A stretch of 64,000 bases of DNA from contig NZ_QBFD01000015.1 in the NCBI RefSeq assembly GCF_003335585.1, positions 1 to 64,000 of the forward strand, written 5' to 3'. Source of the stretch: Sulfitobacter sp. DFL-14. GTDB taxonomy: Bacteria > Pseudomonadota > Alphaproteobacteria > Rhodobacterales > Rhodobacteraceae. Of this stretch, positions 43,637 to 51,493 are shown one piece after another. Made by a program: the position numbers and the translations under genes. Every line of letters starts with the position of its first letter. Positions within the stretch are counted from its first letter, which is position 1. The notes under the pieces are model-generated. The model saw only the letters and a program-made list of their open reading frames with translations. It was not told the origin of the DNA and searched no databases.

Positions 43637-44175
43637 ACGCTGCGAGCGCGGGCTGAGAAACGTCATCAGCCCGCGCTCAACAATGGCGCCGCGCAACTGC
43701 GACGCGAGGGTGGCGCATTTGCTGAATCATGTCGGCGGGCCGTGCCAGGCAATTCCGACCTAAGTGCCAAGCATCTCTGACCCAAACCAGACTTTGCGCG
43801 TGGTATGGGTCAAGGACGGGTGAGCGGACGAAACCGCCGTTCGATCACTGGCACCCAGGCCCGGAACAAGCCGAAGGCGCCGGGCCATCGCCTGCCCGCC
43901 GGTCGGGTAGGCGATTTGGTGAGGCTGGGTGTTCCCATGATAGGGCTCATCAATGCTGAGAAATAAAGTGGCATGAGCCAAGGTCAGTATCGCCCACCCC
44001 GGGCAGGCGACGGCCCGGCTTGCGCTTTGCGTCACTTCGGGCTCGTTCCCGCCATTCGCTGCAATTTTCACGAATGCCGCTTAGCCCCTGCCCCGTCCTC
44101 CGAACGTAGCGCCGCGCTCTGGGTCAGTTATCTGTCACAAAAGTCGGTTTTGCTTGGCATCTGACAGGGGGGTAG
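43637..44175. other. gene-free interval before tRNA-Arg
   Basis: This 539-bp region contains repeat A copy 2 and otherwise no credible gene. The part 44024-44175 includes the region downstream of the tRNA on the minus strand; no clear terminator was found. Confidence 0.5.
43835..44023 (+). repeat. dispersed repeat family A, copy 2
   Basis: About 190 bp matching 2276-2466 in inverted orientation and 23813-23867 in part. The inner arms (CCGGGCCATCGCCTGCCCG near 43880 and the inverted counterpart near 44003-44018) form an imperfect palindrome. It lies between the convergent GST and tRNA-Arg genes. Confidence 0.78.
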
Positions 44176-44252
44176 TGGCGGACCGAGGAGGATTCGAACC
44201 CCCGACCCCTTGATTCGTAGTCAAGTACTCTATCCAGCTGAGCTATCGGTCC
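44176..44252 (-). tRNA. tRNA-Arg (anticodon ACG)
   Basis: A 77-nt tRNA with a GGACCGA/TCGGTCC acceptor stem, encoded 3' CCA, D-arm GCTCAGCTGGATAGAG, anticodon stem CTTGA/TCAAG with loop CTACGAA (anticodon ACG, presumably edited to ICG), and T-arm GGTTCGAATCC. It reads CGU, CGC and CGA codons. Confidence 0.97.
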
Positions 44253-44328
44253 ACTGTCGGGCGGTTTAGTGGCCCGCGCGGGGGTTTGCAAGCCCCAGTT
44301 TTGACCTGTGGCAGATTTCCTGGCGGTG

Positions 44329-45714
44329 TCAGACGGCGGCGTCGCCCTTGGGCAGGCAGACCGCAAAACATGTACCGGTTTCATCGCTGCTCAACAGGGA
44401 CAATTGCCCGCCGTGGCCGCGCACCAGTTCCGCTGCGATGGCCAGGCCCAGCCCGGTGCCGTCCTTGCGGGTGCCGCCCTGGAACGGCTTGTACAGAAAA
44501 GTGCGCGCCTTGGGCGGCAGGCCGGGGCCGGTATCTGCCACCTCGATGTTCCAGCTGGTCTCGTTTTCGGATGCCCGCAGGGTAATTTCGCCCCCCGTAC
44601 CGGCAGACATCAGCGCCTGCCGGGCATTACGGGTCAGGTTGCTGAGCACGCGATACAGGTGTTCCGGGTCTGCGCGCACCTTCAGGCCGGGGGCAACATC
44701 GGCAACAAAGCTGATCTGCGTGCTTTGCGTCGCCAGGCGTTCGTTCTCGATCACCTCTTCGACCAGGTCGGCAAGCGGCACCATGGTCAGGGTCGGCCCC
44801 GGTTCTTCCGCCTTGCCGAAGGCCAGGGTGCTTTCGCACAGATGGACCGCGCGGGTGATCGACCCCACCAGCTTGGGCGCCAGCCGTTTGACCGCCGGAT
44901 CCTCCGAAGTTTCGATGCGGTCGGTAAAGAGCTGCGCGGTGGTCAGGATATTGCGCAGGTCGTGGCTGATCTTGCTCACCGCCGCGCCAAGCTGCGCCAG
45001 CCTGTCCTTCTGCTTCAGCGCCTGGGTCAGCTCCGTCTGCAGGGTGCGCAGGGCGACTTCGGCTTCGCGCAACTCGGTCACGCCAGCCTTTGGTTCGATG
45101 ATGCGGCGGGCGTCCTCGGGGGCTTCGGCATAGCGCTGGATATGGCCCACCACGCGTTTCACGGGTTTGAGGAACATCGCCCGGATGGTCAGGAAGAGCA
45201 GGGTCGCGGTGATTGCGGAAATCACCGCCGAGAGAATCAGGATGCGCAGGCCATAGTCGATCATCGCCATGCGCAGCGGTGCCGTTTCCATCGTGATCTC
45301 GATCAGCAGACCCGCATCCCGGACCGGCGCCCCGATGACACGGATCACTTCGTTTTCAGGCCGGAAAAGGCGCATCACCGCATCCCGGATCAATGTCATC
45401 GCGGTGGCATTGCGCAGATCGAAGGTCTGCGAGATCGCCTGCGGCATCTCGGAAGACAGCATGAGCTGGCGCACCGCGTCACGGCGCAGGACAACGTTGA
45501 ACACCTCTGCCGTTTCCAGCAGTTCCGCCTCGAGCGCGGGGTCCAGCATATCGTCCGCGAGAAGCGCCAGTGAGGCGATCTGCGCCCGCTCCAGCCGCTG
45601 CAGCATGTAATCCTCGCGGAACCGCGCGATGGAGGGCACGAAGATCAGCACTTCGGCCAGCATGACAAAAACACTTGTCAGGATCAGCAGGCGGCCGGAC
45701 AGGGAATTCAGCAT
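44329..45714 (-). CDS. membrane sensor histidine kinase
   Basis: The 461-residue protein has helices at about 5-27 and 155-180 enclosing a periplasmic domain, then a HAMP-like linker (FLKPVKRVVGHIQRYAEAPED). H251 in KISHDLRNILTTAQL is the phosphoacceptor. ATP-site boxes are NLTRNARQAL, DTGPGLP and GTGLGLAIAAELV. No response-regulator gene adjoins, so the partner is elsewhere. It is followed on the same strand by tRNA-Arg. The signal is unknown. Confidence 0.92.
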   Translation of the reverse strand: MLNSLSGRLLILTSVFVMLAEVLIFVPSIARFREDYMLQRLERAQIASLALLADDMLDPALEAELLETAEVFNVVLRRDAVRQLMLSSEMPQAISQTFDLRNATAMTLIRDAVMRLFRPENEVIRVIGAPVRDAGLLIEITMETAPLRMAMIDYGLRILILSAVISAITATLLFLTIRAMFLKPVKRVVGHIQRYAEAPEDARRIIEPKAGVTELREAEVALRTLQTELTQALKQKDRLAQLGAAVSKISHDLRNILTTAQLFTDRIETSEDPAVKRLAPKLVGSITRAVHLCESTLAFGKAEEPGPTLTMVPLADLVEEVIENERLATQSTQISFVADVAPGLKVRADPEHLYRVLSNLTRNARQALMSAGTGGEITLRASENETSWNIEVADTGPGLPPKARTFLYKPFQGGTRKDGTGLGLAIAAELVRGHGGQLSLLSSDETGTCFAVCLPKGDAAV

Positions 45715-45777
45715 GCCTGCGTCACCCCCATGGGACGGCGGGCGGGCTGTCGCGCCCCGGCGCGCAGGCCCCCGTTG

Positions 45778-47196
45778 TCACGGCACACATCGCTGAACAA
45801 ACCGCACCACCCGCTTTACAAGATCGCTTTCGAACAGGCGCGGGCTGAAATAGGCCCCCGCCGCACGTTTGTTGACTTCACCGATTGTCGGATAAGGAGC
45901 CACCATGGCTGCAATCTGGCTCATTTTCATGCCGTTTGCCAGAGCCAGCGCCCAAAGGCCGATCAGTTCTCCCGCCTGATGGCCGACAATGGAGGCGCCC
46001 ACGGGCCTGCCCTTGACCACCATGACCTTGATAAACCCTTTGGTCTTGCGCTCCGCCAGGGCGCGGTCGTTGTGTTCATAGTGGAACCGGACCACCTCCA
46101 GCCTGTCGCCGTGTTTTTCCCGCGCCTCGGCCTCGGTCAATCCGACCTGTGCCAGTTCCGGGTCGGTATAGGTCGCCCAGGGAATATGGGACGTCTTTGC
46201 CCGGGACGGCAGGCCAAACAGCATGGAACGGATGATCACCCCGGCATGATAGCCTGCCACATGGGTGAATTGCAGCCCGCCGGCCACATCCCCGATGGCA
46301 TAGGCCTTGCGGTTGGTGGTGCGCAGCGATGCATCCACCTTGATCCCGTTTTTGGCCGACTCGATCCCGGCCTTGTCGAGATCCAGCTTGTCGGTATTGG
46401 CCTTGCGCCCCACCGCGATCAGCAGGTGAGAGCCCTTGAATATCCGGCCATCCTTGGCCTCGACCTCGATCTTGCCCGCCGTGCCGCGCACTTCGGCGGC
46501 GGTGGCGTTTTCCTCGATCACCACGCCCTCGTCGCGCAGGGTGTCCAGCACGACGCGGGCGGTTTCCGGGTCGTCCTTGCCCAGCGCCTTCATCCCTTCG
46601 ATCACGGTGACCTTGCAGCCCAGACGCAGATGGGCCTGGGCCATTTCCATCCCGATGGGGCCCCCGCCGATGATCAGCAGATGTTCCGGCTTCTCGCGCA
46701 GGGCAAACAGCGTTTCATTGGTCTCATAGGGCACTTTGTCCAGCCCGGGAATGGGCGGCACCAGCGGCGATGATCCGGTGGCGATCACGATGCGCCGGGC
46801 CTTGATCACCGTATCGCCTGCCTGCACCTCGTCGCGGGAAATGAAGCGCCCATAGGCGCGGATCACCTTGACGCCCAGGCCTTCGAAACGTTCCTGGCTG
46901 TCCACCGGGGCGATCTGCGCGATCACATCGGCGACGTGATCCTTGGCGGCGGCGTAATCCGCGGTGCCGGGGGCGTTGGCCACGCCGTATTGCGCCGCGT
47001 GGCGCTGCGCATGGGCCGCCTTGCCGCTGGCAATCAGCGCCTTGGAGGGCACGCAGCCGTAGTTCAGGCAATCACCGCCCATTTCATGGCCTTCCAGCAG
47101 GACCACATCGGCCCCCATCTGGACCGCACCCGCCGCGACGGACAGGCCGCCGGAGCCTGCGCCGATAATCAGAATGTCCGTCTTGATCCGGTTCAT
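45778..47196 (-). CDS. FAD-dependent pyridine nucleotide-disulfide oxidoreductase (dihydrolipoamide dehydrogenase/mercuric reductase-like)
   Basis: The 472-residue flavoprotein has the FAD fold (DILIIGAGSGGLSVAAGA), a redox-active C43-x4-C48 pair (GGDCLNYGCVPSKAL), an NAD(P) fold (LIIGGGPIGMEMAQ) and the dimer interface. The HP-x-x-E motif that supplies the catalytic base in classical members reads YPTIGEV, so the His is Tyr. It is not next to 2-oxoacid dehydrogenase genes; it is translationally coupled (ATGA) to a TVP38-family membrane protein, a pairing I have seen in other proteobacteria. Role unknown; a membrane-linked disulfide or quinone reductase is possible. Confidence 0.87.
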   Translation of the reverse strand: MNRIKTDILIIGAGSGGLSVAAGAVQMGADVVLLEGHEMGGDCLNYGCVPSKALIASGKAAHAQRHAAQYGVANAPGTADYAAAKDHVADVIAQIAPVDSQERFEGLGVKVIRAYGRFISRDEVQAGDTVIKARRIVIATGSSPLVPPIPGLDKVPYETNETLFALREKPEHLLIIGGGPIGMEMAQAHLRLGCKVTVIEGMKALGKDDPETARVVLDTLRDEGVVIEENATAAEVRGTAGKIEVEAKDGRIFKGSHLLIAVGRKANTDKLDLDKAGIESAKNGIKVDASLRTTNRKAYAIGDVAGGLQFTHVAGYHAGVIIRSMLFGLPSRAKTSHIPWATYTDPELAQVGLTEAEAREKHGDRLEVVRFHYEHNDRALAERKTKGFIKVMVVKGRPVGASIVGHQAGELIGLWALALANGMKMSQIAAMVAPYPTIGEVNKRAAGAYFSPRLFESDLVKRVVRFVQRCVP

Positions 47197-47936
47197 TTCA
47201 ATACATCCTTCCGGCCCGTGGCCCATTTGAGTGTGGCGGGCAGCAGGGACAATGCGCAGAGCCCGAGGATGGGGAACAAGATATGCGGCTCAAAGATGAT
47301 GCCAAGGTCCGGCGTTTCTCCGCGCGCGAAAACCGCGCCGAGCCCTGCGCCGACGGAGGTATAGACAACAGCCCCCGGCATGATCCCGAAGAAGGTGGAG
47401 ACCACAAAGCGATGCAGCGGCACCGCCAGCAGGGCCGGGATCAGATTGGCGACAAAGAAGGGCACCACAGGGACAAGGCGAATGAAGAACAGCATCGACC
47501 ATTGGTTTTCGTCCAGGCCCTTGCCGATCTTGGACACCAGCCCCTCTGAAGCCTCCAGCCGCGCCTTGAGCGCCTGCCCCAGCCCCATGCGCGCGGCAAG
47601 GAAGATCAAGGTCGCGCCGATGGTGGCGGCTGTCACGTTGAACGCGGTGCCCAGGACGGTGCCGAACAGGAAGCCCCCGGTCAGGGTGGCGATTGTGGCC
47701 CCCGGCAGGGAAAAGGCGACGATGCCCACATAGGCAGCCATGAAGAGCAGCGCAGTTACCAGGTAATTGCTGTCCCGGAAGGCAATCAGCGCCTCGCGGT
47801 TGTCGCGCAGCGTGTCAAAGCTGAGGTAGTCGCGCAGCGTGAAGGCACCGATCACCGCCGCGACGGCAATCGCGATCAGGGGCACAATGCGCGCCCGCTG
47901 CGATCCGGTGTGTTTTCCGTCGGCCCTGTCCGCCAT
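47193..47936 (-). CDS. TVP38/TMEM64 (DedA-like, SNARE-associated) membrane protein
   Basis: The 247-residue protein has about six hydrophobic segments and the family core: VGIVAFSLPGATIATLTGGFLFGTVLGT, a re-entrant-loop-like segment, and FFIRLVPVVPFFVANLIPALL. Relatives in bacteria and eukaryotes are lipid scramblases or flippases of the DedA superfamily. It is the first gene of a two-gene operon with the disulfide oxidoreductase. Confidence 0.9.
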   Translation of the reverse strand: MADRADGKHTGSQRARIVPLIAIAVAAVIGAFTLRDYLSFDTLRDNREALIAFRDSNYLVTALLFMAAYVGIVAFSLPGATIATLTGGFLFGTVLGTAFNVTAATIGATLIFLAARMGLGQALKARLEASEGLVSKIGKGLDENQWSMLFFIRLVPVVPFFVANLIPALLAVPLHRFVVSTFFGIMPGAVVYTSVGAGLGAVFARGETPDLGIIFEPHILFPILGLCALSLLPATLKWATGRKDVLK

Positions 47937-48138
47937 TTCCGTTTCTCCGCCGCAACCGGCCTATCTGCCTGCCTCACAGATGATCCGGAACGCGGCCCGC
48001 GCCTAGCCCTATCACGGCCCCTTGAACCAAGGTGTGCTTTTCGGGGGTCTTTCGTGAAAGATCGGCCTGAATTGAAATATATACCAGCCGCGACGGATAA
48101 ATTGTTGCAAGAGAGGGGGGAAAACCCGCTTGCAGGGT

Positions 48139-48167
48139 TTGACTTGCCCGCGCATCCTGACTAGAGA
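48139..48167 (+). promoter_or_regulatory. putative sigma-70 promoter of rpmH
   Basis: TTGACT (48139-48144), 17-bp spacer, TAGAGA (48162-48167), about 65 bp before the L34 start. Spacing and position fit a strong ribosomal-protein promoter. Confidence 0.6.
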
Positions 48168-48231
48168 GCGGGTCTGAATTGACGTGACGGGCCGAATCTG
48201 CGCCCCGAATGACCTATTGGAGATCGACGCG

Positions 48232-48366
48232 ATGAAACGCACCTTTCAACCTTCGAACCTTGTCCGCAAGCGTCGTCACGGGTTTCGTGCGCGCATGGCC
48301 ACCAAAGCGGGCCGCAAGATCATCAACGCACGCCGCGCCCAGGGCCGGAAGTCGCTGAGCGCGTAA
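48232..48366 (+). CDS. rpmH: 50S ribosomal protein L34
   Basis: The 44-residue basic protein [20 protein letters not shown]... is a textbook L34. It starts the conserved rpmH-rnpA-yidD run. An upstream in-frame start at 48184 is ignored because L34 always begins MKRT(F/Y)QP. Confidence 0.98.
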   Translation: MKRTFQPSNLVRKRRHGFRARMATKAGRKIINARRAQGRKSLSA

Positions 48367-48388
48367 ACCGCGCAGCGTCTTGCAAAGC

Positions 48389-48814
48389 ATGACACCGCCG
48401 GAGGCCCCCGTGGATGGCAGCACTGCCAATCCGGGGAACAATCCTCCGGCGGTTTCTTTGCGTCTGCAGGTGCTGAAAAACCGCGCCGATTTTCTGCGCG
48501 CCTCCCGCGCCAGCCATGTCGCGATGCCCGGTTTCGTTGTGCAGATGCGCCGGCGCGAGCCGGATGAAACCCCCGATCCGGATGTCATTCGCGTCGGGTT
48601 TACCTGCTCCAAGAAGGTCGGCAATGCAGTGGCCCGCAACCGGGCAAAACGACGCCTGCGGGAAATCGCGCGTCTGTCCTTGCCAGCGCTGGGCCAGCGG
48701 GGGCATGACTATGTGCTGATCGGTCGGCGCGGGGCCACCGCCACCCTGCCCTTCGCGCAAATGCAGTCCGACTTTGCCCGTGCCCTGGGCAAGCTGCACA
48801 GGCCGCCCGCGTGA
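48389..48814 (+). CDS. rnpA: ribonuclease P protein component
   Basis: The 141-residue basic protein has the RNase P signature [24 protein letters not shown] and an early [10 protein letters not shown] segment that contacts the pre-tRNA leader. It supports RNase P RNA in 5' tRNA maturation. The N-terminal ~20 residues (PPEAPVDGS...) are longer than the core family; a later start is possible but no better candidate is seen. It overlaps yidD as GTGA. Confidence 0.95.
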   Translation: MTPPEAPVDGSTANPGNNPPAVSLRLQVLKNRADFLRASRASHVAMPGFVVQMRRREPDETPDPDVIRVGFTCSKKVGNAVARNRAKRRLREIARLSLPALGQRGHDYVLIGRRGATATLPFAQMQSDFARALGKLHRPPA

Positions 48815-49056
48815 CCGCCCTTGCCCGTATCCTGGCGCTGCCGGTGCGCGCCTATCGGCTGGTTTTCAGCCCCTGGGTCGGGTTCAACTGCCGGTATCAG
48901 CCAACCTGCAGCGCCTATGCATTGGAAGCGCTCGAAACCCATGGGGGGCTGAAGGGCAGCTGGCTGGCACTGCGCCGGATCTTGCGCTGTCACCCCTGGG
49001 GGCGCAGCGGCTATGATCCCGTGCCGCCCATGTCGCAGGACCACGGGCCGCACTGA
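48811..49056 (+). CDS. yidD: membrane protein insertion efficiency factor YidD
   Basis: The 81-residue protein has the YidD motif [19 protein letters not shown] and the end [14 protein letters not shown]. It aids insertion by YidC. The GTG start overlaps the rnpA stop. Normally yidC follows closely; here about 4.1 kb with three other genes intervenes. Confidence 0.96.
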   Translation: MTALARILALPVRAYRLVFSPWVGFNCRYQPTCSAYALEALETHGGLKGSWLALRRILRCHPWGRSGYDPVPPMSQDHGPH

Positions 49057-49173
49057 GGCCTGAGCCTGCCGCCATGCCAACGGGATCGGGAGAGCTTCGC
49101 CTCTTACTGCCGGCGACATGCGGCCTGCCCCACCTGCTGAGCCATGCGGCCCCCCGTGACACCCTCCCGTGTA

Positions 49174-49195
49174 GACATGTCAAAAATGACATGTC
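49174..49195. other. twin GACATGTC palindrome
   Basis: A perfect 9-bp inverted repeat (GACATGTCA / TGACATGTC) with an AAAA loop. Each half contains the self-palindromic 8-mer GACATGTC, so it reads as two identical sites 13 bp apart. It lies 118 bp after yidD with no downstream gene in that direction. Confidence 0.55.
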
Positions 49196-49317
49196 ATCAT
49201 TTGCAGGACTGTCGGTATGAACTGATGACGACGCGCAGGGGCAAGCGGCATCTGTAGCGCGCCGCAGTACCCCTGCGCCTGCCTCATCCGCTCAACACGC
49301 TGGAATATATTGTTTAC

Positions 49318-49415
49318 AGCGTCCCGCCTTTAACCTGATACACCCAATATCGCCAATGTCCCGAGAGCGCGAAGCGCGGCAGGGTATCGGCGATTCAAGT
49401 TTAAGGCGGGGCGCT
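49318..49415. repeat. 98-bp palindromic repeat family C, copy 2
   Basis: Ends AGCGTCCCGCCTTTAACC and, inverted, CAAGTTTAAGGCGGGGCGCT. Orientation is opposite to copies 1 and 3 when the interior (GATACCCTGCCGCGC) is used as a guide. It lies between convergent yidD and the hydrolase gene. Confidence 0.85.
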
Positions 49416-49491
49416 CTAATTTGCCTCCGGGTGGTCAAATACGCCACAAACCGTTCCAGGACTGCAGCCCCCTGGCAGCCTTACACGCCCC

Positions 49492-50394
49492 TTACGCCTT
49501 CAACACCGCGTCCCCGTTGGTGATCAGCCGGGTCGGCATATCCGCCGCCGCCGTTCCCGCAAGTGTCAGCGCCACATCCTTGAAAAATCCGTCATCGCCG
49601 AAATAGAAGCGATGCGAAATCTGCGCACCCTTCTGGGGAAAGGCCGCATAACGCTGCGTGGCATCGACATCGACCTGATCCTTTTCAACCAGATCAGGCA
49701 GCCCTTTGCGCCCCGCGCGCCTCTGGCCCCCGTTGATGAAATCCCCCGCCAATTGCAGCACCGCATCATTGCCGTTGTAAAAATTCGTCAGGCGGTTGGA
49801 CCGACGGTCCATCACCAGACTGCCCCATGTGCCCTTGCGCATCCATTCCACATCCACATCCGCCGCCGCAAAAATCGCCTGATCCACGTCCCATTTGCGC
49901 GCGCCGGGCGCATCACCAACACCGGAGAACCCGCGCAGCGTCAGGTAAGCGCCCATCGAATGGGCCAGCACATGCAGCTTGAACCGGGGGTTTTCATTCA
50001 GGAAAAGACCGATCGTTTCCGTCACCAGGTAGGGCGCAACCTTTTTGGCGTCATTGCGGTCGGAATCATACGCCAGCACATTCCCGTCGCTGGGCCAGTC
50101 AAAGCCGACCACCGCACCGCGATAGCCATGTTTGCGCAACCCCTGCTCCAGCGCGGCCAGCCGGTGCAGCATGGTTGTCTGCGAGGTATTGAACCCATGA
50201 ACGAAAAACAGGATCTCGCGGCTCTGCGACGCGCGCAGAACCTCCCGGTGCCAATCCGCGCGTGAAATGATGCCCCCCTTGCTCACCGCCCCCGCAGAGG
50301 TGGTGATCTGGACATAGCGGGTCAGTGCCGCAGCATTATTGGTGAATCTGTTCGTCTGGGCGTTATAGGTCCGCCGGCTTGCAAAAAGCGTCAT
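49492..50394 (-). CDS. DUF900-type alpha/beta hydrolase
   Basis: The 300-residue protein has the core of the DUF900 hydrolases: REILFFVHGFNTSQ (oxyanion-hole strand), GYRGAVVGFDWPSDG, and the nucleophile elbow LAHSMGAYLT with S146. Acid and His candidates follow (DVDVEW, ISHRFYF). It is presumably a cytosolic or periplasmic esterase/lipase-like enzyme, but no signal peptide is visible. It is inserted, on the opposite strand, within the rpmH-yidC region. Confidence 0.85.
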   Translation of the reverse strand: MTLFASRRTYNAQTNRFTNNAAALTRYVQITTSAGAVSKGGIISRADWHREVLRASQSREILFFVHGFNTSQTTMLHRLAALEQGLRKHGYRGAVVGFDWPSDGNVLAYDSDRNDAKKVAPYLVTETIGLFLNENPRFKLHVLAHSMGAYLTLRGFSGVGDAPGARKWDVDQAIFAAADVDVEWMRKGTWGSLVMDRRSNRLTNFYNGNDAVLQLAGDFINGGQRRAGRKGLPDLVEKDQVDVDATQRYAAFPQKGAQISHRFYFGDDGFFKDVALTLAGTAAADMPTRLITNGDAVLKA

Positions 50395-50507
50395 GTCTCA
50401 AATTCCTTTATCAATAGGGTCGGCAATAAGTGGTAGCCTAGCATATTTTCGCCTTTAGCGCGAAACCTTCCTGCCCCGCGCATCGCGTCCTTGAACGCCT
50501 TTGGGCA

Positions 50508-51389
50508 ATGGATTACTGCGATCACATGCTCGACCAACCCGAAGAAATCCACGCGCTGTTTCAGGGTGCGCCCCAGACAACGGAGTTCAGGAAACTCCGC
50601 AAGCGGATCGTGCGCGCCACGCGCGAAGCGATCGAGCAATATGGCATGATCGCTCCGGGCGCGCAGGAACCCGACGCCCCCCGCGCCCGCTGGCTGGTCT
50701 GCCTGTCGGGCGGCAAGGACAGCTATACCCTGCTGGCGGTTCTGCACGAGCTGCAATGGCGCGGGCTGTTGCCGGTCGACCTGCTGGCCTGCAACCTCGA
50801 TCAGGGCCAGCCCGGCTTTCCCGCAACGGTCCTGCCCGCCTTTCTGGAAAAGATGGGCGTCCCGCATAGGATCGAATACCAGGACACCTATTCCATCGTG
50901 ATGGACAAGGTTCCGGCGAACCGTACCTTCTGCGCGCTGTGTTCGCGGCTGCGTCGCGGCCACCTCTACCGGATCGCGCGCGAGGAAGGCTGTTCCGCCG
51001 TGGTGCTGGGACACCACCGCGACGACATCCTGGAAACCTTCTTCATGAACCTGTTTCACGGCGGGCGCCTGGCCACGATGCCGCCCAAGCTGGTGAACGA
51101 ACAGGGCGATCTTTTCCTCTATCGCCCCCTCGCCCACGTGGCCGAGGCCGATTGCGAGAAATTCAGCGCCGCGATGCAATACCCGATCATCCCCTGCGAT
51201 CTTTGCGGCTCGCAGGACGGGTTGCAACGCCAGCAGGTCAAGCAGATCCTCGACGGCTGGGAAAAAAACAGCCCCGGCCGACGTCAGATCATGTTCCGGG
51301 CGCTGATGAACGCGCGCCCCTCGCATCTGCTGGACCCCAAACTGTTCGATTTTGCCGGCCTGTCGCTTGATCCGCAGACTTTTAGCTAA
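50508..51389 (+). CDS. ttcA: tRNA 2-thiocytidine(32) synthetase TtcA
   Basis: The 293-residue PP-loop ATPase has SGGKDS at 67-72 and the paired cysteines C142-x2-C145 ([11 protein letters not shown]) plus a later PCDLCGSQ that holds an Fe-S cluster. It thiolates C32 of certain tRNAs, mostly Arg and Ser types. ATG 50508 or 50526 (MLDQPEE) may be the start. It is divergent from the hydrolase gene across 113 bp. Confidence 0.95.
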   Translation: MDYCDHMLDQPEEIHALFQGAPQTTEFRKLRKRIVRATREAIEQYGMIAPGAQEPDAPRARWLVCLSGGKDSYTLLAVLHELQWRGLLPVDLLACNLDQGQPGFPATVLPAFLEKMGVPHRIEYQDTYSIVMDKVPANRTFCALCSRLRRGHLYRIAREEGCSAVVLGHHRDDILETFFMNLFHGGRLATMPPKLVNEQGDLFLYRPLAHVAEADCEKFSAAMQYPIIPCDLCGSQDGLQRQQVKQILDGWEKNSPGRRQIMFRALMNARPSHLLDPKLFDFAGLSLDPQTFS

Positions 51390-51493
51390 AAGAACACCAC
51401 CTTTTCGGGCGACATTAACCCCCGGCTCATTCCGCGCAGGCTAAGCTCCTGCAGATGCAGCGGACGCATCTTACGACGAGCGGGGAAGCACCA

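Larger units (their letters stand above)
49057..49491. other. convergent intergenic region after yidD
   Basis: This 435-bp gap between the yidD and hydrolase 3' ends holds a twin GACATGTC palindrome (49174-49195) and repeat C copy 2 (49318-49415). No gene is recognised. Confidence 0.55.

Noticed and set aside
47937-48231. chromosome origin next to rpmH
   Set aside because: rpmH can lie near oriC, but no dnaA gene and no cluster of DnaA boxes is visible here.
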